NCBI GenBank assembly: GCA_016839705.1
Contig: JAEOTR010000057.1
Location: forward strand, 1-64,000
Origin: Promethearchaeota archaeon
GTDB taxonomy: Archaea > Asgardarchaeota > Lokiarchaeia > Sigyniarchaeales > SOKP01
Direction of reading: 5' to 3'
DNA: 64,000 nt
Under the pieces are notes generated by a model. The model did no database searches, was not told where the DNA came from, and saw only the letters and a program-made list of their open reading frames with translations. The translations under genes were made by a program, and so were the position numbers. Of this stretch, positions 59,665 through 64,000 are shown piece after piece; position 1 is the stretch's first letter, and every line of letters starts with the position of its first letter.

Positions 59665-61056
59665 CTAATTTTCATTACTTTGATTCAACTTTTTCAATAA
59701 TCTCATTCTTTCTACTAATATTTTTATTGCAAAGGTCGCATCATGAGGGGTATAAAAAATTGCTGCTTTTTCTCGTCTTGAATGTTCCCTTAAATCCTTA
59801 AATTCTTCACTAAACAAAATCAATGAAATTAACGGCTTCTTTCTGTCAGTATCATTCCAAGCTCTTATTATCCCTCTGTAGTGTTCATCGGGTTTCATTT
59901 CTAAAAAGGGGGGGACAACAACAGAGGCAACTACTATACTAATATTCGCATCTTCAAGCATCAACTTTGTGATATTGTAATATGTTTCTTCATCTGCTCC
60001 TCCAATCATATCGAGAGGATTTACTACTTTGACTAAAGGTATTAAATAAGTGGATAATTTTTCTACTAAAGTACCAGAAAAATCCGCTAATTCTAATTTA
60101 AATTGTTCTATTTTGTCACTAAATAACACAGAACTTCCTCCGCTATTAGTAAGAACACCTATTTTCTCTCCTTGAGGTATTGGTAAAAAAGAGAAAGTTT
60201 TAAGAGCTGTAATATAATCATTTGCATTCTCACACAATACTATCCCCTTTTGTTTTAAAGATGATTTTAACACTTTGTAATTTGTTGCTATTGAACCAGT
60301 ATGGCTACTAGCAGCCTTCATCCCTAAATGTGTTCTACCTCCTTTTAAAACAATAACGGGTTTATTAGGGATAATTCTATTAACCGTTTCAAGGAACTTT
60401 CTTCCATTTTCAATTGTTTCTATATATACACAAATTAGTTGAGTATGTTCATCTGTGTTTAAAAATTCTAAGATTTCACTGAAAGATACATCCACTCCAT
60501 TACCAATATTAGCGAATTTAGTGCATCCAATATATTCTCTTTCCATTGCATAAAAGGTTGCGCATCCAAAGGAACCGGATTGACTTAGCATACCAATATC
60601 TCCCAATGGAGCAGTTTGGATAAAGGAAGCATTTAATCCCGTATTTAAATTTTGAATTCCAACACAATTTGGCCCCATTACGCGAATTCCTGCATTATTA
60701 CACCTCTTAGCAATCTCAATTTCATTTATCTTTCCCTCTTCATTTATTTCACCAAAACCTGCGGTAATGATTATAATCCCCTTAACCTCTTTTTTAATAC
60801 ATTGGTTAATGACTTCATCAATGGCTTTTGCGGGAACCAATATTATTGCTACATCAATATCTTTAGGGATGTCTAAGATTGATCTATAACATTCTAAACC
60901 AGAGATTTCCTGACTTTTACGGGAAACAAGAAATAATTCACTTTGAAGATTTGAATTCTGAAGGAGGTTGATAGTTACTGCATTACCAAATTTTTTTGGA
61001 TTACTTGTTGCTCCAATCACAGCAATGGATTTAGGATTAAAAAAAAATGAGACCAT
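59665..61056 (-). CDS. ADP-forming acyl-CoA synthetase alpha subunit (start likely ATG 61056; track start 61092 overlaps iorA)
   Basis: FFNPKSIAVIGATSNPKKFG; IRVMGPNCVGIQN; GMLSQSGSFGCA; SSHTGSIA. Confidence 0.92.
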   Translation of the reverse strand: MVSFFFNPKSIAVIGATSNPKKFGNAVTINLLQNSNLQSELFLVSRKSQEISGLECYRSILDIPKDIDVAIILVPAKAIDEVINQCIKKEVKGIIIITAGFGEINEEGKINEIEIAKRCNNAGIRVMGPNCVGIQNLNTGLNASFIQTAPLGDIGMLSQSGSFGCATFYAMEREYIGCTKFANIGNGVDVSFSEILEFLNTDEHTQLICVYIETIENGRKFLETVNRIIPNKPVIVLKGGRTHLGMKAASSHTGSIATNYKVLKSSLKQKGIVLCENANDYITALKTFSFLPIPQGEKIGVLTNSGGSSVLFSDKIEQFKLELADFSGTLVEKLSTYLIPLVKVVNPLDMIGGADEETYYNITKLMLEDANISIVVASVVVPPFLEMKPDEHYRGIIRAWNDTDRKKPLISLILFSEEFKDLREHSRREKAAIFYTPHDATFAIKILVERMRLLKKLNQSNEN

Positions 61057-61060
61057 TGTA

Positions 61061-62968
61061 CTATTCCCCCTCCTCTTTATAAATTGCATCATGAATACAT
61101 ACGTCTATACACACACCACATCCCCTGCAACTTTCTTGATCAATATGTGCTTTCTTTTCCCTCTCCTTGAAAATTATTGATGGACATCCAAATTTGTCTA
61201 CACATAAAAGACATCCTTTACATTTCTCGGGATCAATTTTAATAATGGGAGTTTTAATTTGTTTTAACCTAAATTCATTTATTTCTAGTAAAGAACATTT
61301 ATGCCGGGAGATGAAAACTCTAACACCCTTAGCATTAACTGCATCTTCTAATTTTTCTATCATTTCCGGCAAATTATTTGAATCTACAACCCATAAATTT
61401 TCTTTTTTTACACCACATCCTTGAACAAGATCCTCGATTATAACTCTTGTACCGATTTCTTTTGTTATTTTGATTCCTGTTCCGGGATTATCTTGAAATC
61501 CTGTCATACTCGTTGCTCTATTATCCAAAATCATGACAAGAATATCATTTTGATTGTGAACTGCATTTATTAGTGCTGGGATTCCTGAATGAAAAAATGT
61601 TGAATCTCCTAAAATCGCTAAAACGGGATTTTTTTCAGACTGAATTTTAGAAATTCCATTTGCTAGTCCGATTGATGCCCCCATACAAATTTCTGTATCC
61701 AACCCTTCAAGGGGTTTATAGACTGCCAAGGTATAACATCCAATGTCAGAAGAATTTACAAACTTCGTTTTCATTTTTTTTTCTATTTGCTTTATAGCAT
61801 AAAAGCTTGAACGATGGGAACAACCGGGACATAAAATGGGCAATCTTGGTGGTATAATTAATAAATCATTAGGGACAGCAACACTAGCATACTCTAAATC
61901 CATTAAACCAGCTAAAGTTTCTAAATATAATTCTGCAGGAAATTCTCCATTCTGGGGTAAAAAATCCTTTCCATGAATTTCTACTTCTTTTGCTAAACCT
62001 TCTTCATATGCTATTTGTTTTAATATATTTTCTATGAAGGGTTCTAATTCTTCCACAACAAGAACTCTATCAACTTCCTTCAATAGCTCTTTTATTAATC
62101 TTTTTGGAGGAGGAAAAACCATTCCCAGTTTCAGAATCGAAACCTTCTCCCTTATATTGAAAAAGTTAAGAGCATCTATTAATTGAGCATAAGGGATCCC
62201 TGCGGCCACAAATCCATATCTTTTTCCATTGATTTTTTCATCTGAAATTTTAAGCGAATTATAAGGAAATTCATTCGCAAAATCAGAAATTTCCTGTAAC
62301 CTTTCAAGTAGTTTAAAACGAAGAACTCTTGAATGTGAAGGTAAGCATACCCAACGAGATCGATCCCAATCAAATCCATATTCTCTGTCAATTTTTTTAA
62401 TTTCTCCGAGTACTACATCTCCTCTACCATGATTCAATCTTGTTGTTGTACGAAACAAAACAAGTGTTTGAAAATCTTCTGAAAAATCGAATGCATACTT
62501 AATCAAGTCTTTAGCTTCCTGGGGTGTAGAAGGTTCAAAAATAGGAACTAAAGCATGTAAACCAAAATATCTGTTATCTTGTTCATTTTGGGAACTATAG
62601 CAGCTTGGATCGTCAGCAGAAATTAATACCATCCCTCCTCGCGCTCCCGCATATGCTGCGGTCATAAACGCATCAGATGCAACATTCAAACCAACATGTT
62701 TCATACTCGCAAAAGATCGGGCGTTTGACATTGAACCTCCATAAGCTACTTCAAAAGCAACTTTTTCATTAATACTCCATTCTACTTTTAGGTTTGGGTA
62801 ATATTTTTGCATTTCAGCTAAAGTGGACAAGATCTCTGATGAGGGCGTTCCGGGATATCCTGCCCCAATTACAACTCCTGCTTCTAATATGCCACGTGCT
62901 ATTGCTTCATTCCCAAGTAAGATTATACGCAAGCCTGGTGCATTTTCTACAAATTGTGGAATACTCAT
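61061..62968 (-). CDS. iorA: Indolepyruvate ferredoxin oxidoreductase alpha subunit
   Basis: GNEAIARGILEAGVVIGAGYPGTPSSEI; LCPGCSHRSSFYAI; ILGDSTFFHSGIPAL; C-terminal CKGCLLCVDKFGCP and CRGCGVCIDVCIHDAI ferredoxin motifs. Confidence 0.97.
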   Translation of the reverse strand: MSIPQFVENAPGLRIILLGNEAIARGILEAGVVIGAGYPGTPSSEILSTLAEMQKYYPNLKVEWSINEKVAFEVAYGGSMSNARSFASMKHVGLNVASDAFMTAAYAGARGGMVLISADDPSCYSSQNEQDNRYFGLHALVPIFEPSTPQEAKDLIKYAFDFSEDFQTLVLFRTTTRLNHGRGDVVLGEIKKIDREYGFDWDRSRWVCLPSHSRVLRFKLLERLQEISDFANEFPYNSLKISDEKINGKRYGFVAAGIPYAQLIDALNFFNIREKVSILKLGMVFPPPKRLIKELLKEVDRVLVVEELEPFIENILKQIAYEEGLAKEVEIHGKDFLPQNGEFPAELYLETLAGLMDLEYASVAVPNDLLIIPPRLPILCPGCSHRSSFYAIKQIEKKMKTKFVNSSDIGCYTLAVYKPLEGLDTEICMGASIGLANGISKIQSEKNPVLAILGDSTFFHSGIPALINAVHNQNDILVMILDNRATSMTGFQDNPGTGIKITKEIGTRVIIEDLVQGCGVKKENLWVVDSNNLPEMIEKLEDAVNAKGVRVFISRHKCSLLEINEFRLKQIKTPIIKIDPEKCKGCLLCVDKFGCPSIIFKEREKKAHIDQESCRGCGVCIDVCIHDAIYKEEGE

Positions 62969-63582
62969 TTTATTTCACTTATAATAAATTTACCTTTTTC
63001 AATTCCTTTCTTAAAAGCAATCTCATTAATTTTCTGATATTTCTTAGGAATTAGTACCATCATAGATTTTTCTATTGCCTCCCGAGAGATAGGTAATTTT
63101 CCTGAGCCCAATAAAACTCCTAGCATTAATACATTTAAAGTACGCGGATTACCCAATTTCAGTGCTTCTTCATGCCCATTAACAAGAAAAATATTTGACG
63201 AGATCTGATGCAAAAATTTTTGAATATTCTCAATATTCGGATATTCCATATCCATTGAATGTACTGTTGGGGGTACAATGATTTTATTGTTTATGAAAAT
63301 GAAAGTATTAGAATCAGCATAATTAAAATAACGTACAGCTTCACTTGCTTCAAAAGCTAAAACTACTTGGCAATTGCCTTTTGCAATTAAAGGACCTTCA
63401 ATCCCACTTCCAAATCGAAGAAAAGAGGCCACAGAACCTCCTCTCTGTGCCATTCCATGAGTCTCTGCTGTTCGGACTTTATAATTATCAAATAACGCAG
63501 CCTTTGTGAGAATTTGTATAGCACTAATAACACCTTGACCACCTACACCAACGATCAGAAGGTTAAAGTTTCTAATTTCCAT
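62965..63582 (-). CDS. iorB: Indolepyruvate ferredoxin oxidoreductase beta subunit
   Basis: NLLIVGVGGQGVISAIQILTKAAL; ETHGMAQRGGSVASFLRFG; 4-bp overlap with iorA. Confidence 0.96.
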   Translation of the reverse strand: MEIRNFNLLIVGVGGQGVISAIQILTKAALFDNYKVRTAETHGMAQRGGSVASFLRFGSGIEGPLIAKGNCQVVLAFEASEAVRYFNYADSNTFIFINNKIIVPPTVHSMDMEYPNIENIQKFLHQISSNIFLVNGHEEALKLGNPRTLNVLMLGVLLGSGKLPISREAIEKSMMVLIPKKYQKINEIAFKKGIEKGKFIISEIK

Positions 63583-63788
63583 GATGCGTTTCTTTGATTG
63601 CTTTATAGAATAAAATATTTTACTATTGCTACTTAATCACTAGTTTTTAATTAACTTATACATGATCATAACTAATGGGAATAATCTCCCATATTTTATT
63701 ATCTGAACTAGCTGATAAATAATAGTTTCCTCTAAACTAAACAAATTTTAAAAATAAAAAAAAGGAAGGTAAGTAAATATCACTTAAT

Positions 63789-64000
63789 TTAACTTATTAT
63801 TTTGCCTAAATCTTTTCTAGTCTGCTTTGTTTTCTTGTTTGTAATGTAAAATCCAATAAAATAGGCAATTAAAACAAGAGCAAATAGGATTATTGTTGAA
63901 AGATAAAACCACCGCCCCAATTGTCCCATGACATCCATAATTATCCATTTAAGTAGCCATACTGCTAATCCACCACCTATAACGAATAAAATGTCAAAAA
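63789..64000 (-). CDS. C-terminal part of a membrane protein (truncated by window edge)
   Basis: Minus-strand ...FDILFVIGGGLAVWLLKWIIMDVMGQLGRWFYLSTIILFALVLIAYFIGFYITNKKTKQTRKDLGKIIS*. Confidence 0.6.
   Translation of the reverse strand, partial: FDILFVIGGGLAVWLLKWIIMDVMGQLGRWFYLSTIILFALVLIAYFIGFYITNKKTKQTRKDLGKIIS

Noticed and set aside
63675-63692. Hairpin ATGGGA-ATAATC-TCCCAT downstream of the truncated right-edge gene and upstream of iorB
   Set aside because: Only 6-bp stem in AT-rich DNA with no T-tract or conserved context; expected by chance at this rate.
1-64000. CRISPR array, rRNA operon, transposase, integrase or prophage
   Set aside because: No regularly spaced repeats, no rRNA-like tracts and no transposase/integrase/phage motifs seen in the translated ORFs.

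Overview
AT-rich, gene-dense archaeal chromosomal window. It looks like an Asgard (Promethearchaeota/Lokiarchaeia-like) genome: archaeal eS1 and uS15, archaeal-type PGK, and longin/roadblock-like proteins and Cys-rich zinc-ribbon proteins of the kind common in that lineage. The lineage call is inference; no rRNA is present. I see about 55 protein genes, one tRNA-Val(GAC) with encoded CCA, and no CRISPR array, rRNA or transposon. The most striking locus is a ~16 kb same-strand cluster (20264-36349). It holds a LolD/MacB-type ATPase with N- and C-terminal extensions, two ~1000-aa FtsX/MacB-like permeases, a 1308-aa membrane-anchored ectodomain protein, and a 1607-aa membrane-anchored subtilase with C-terminal cytosolic zinc ribbons; it may be one cell-surface machine. 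Other notable items: a complete RNase III (rare in archaea), a 65-aa single histone-fold protein, a probable longin+roadblock fusion, a zinc-motif protein with a DENN-like segment, a NikR-like regulator with a His-rich insertion near larB/larC, and a MoxR-VWA pair. Several decayed or disrupted genes are not in the ORF track: an alpha/beta-hydrolase remnant, an MFS remnant, a lysine-rich gene with an ATA start and a frameshift at an A7 run, and a zinc-ribbon ORF interrupted by TGA right after its ATG.
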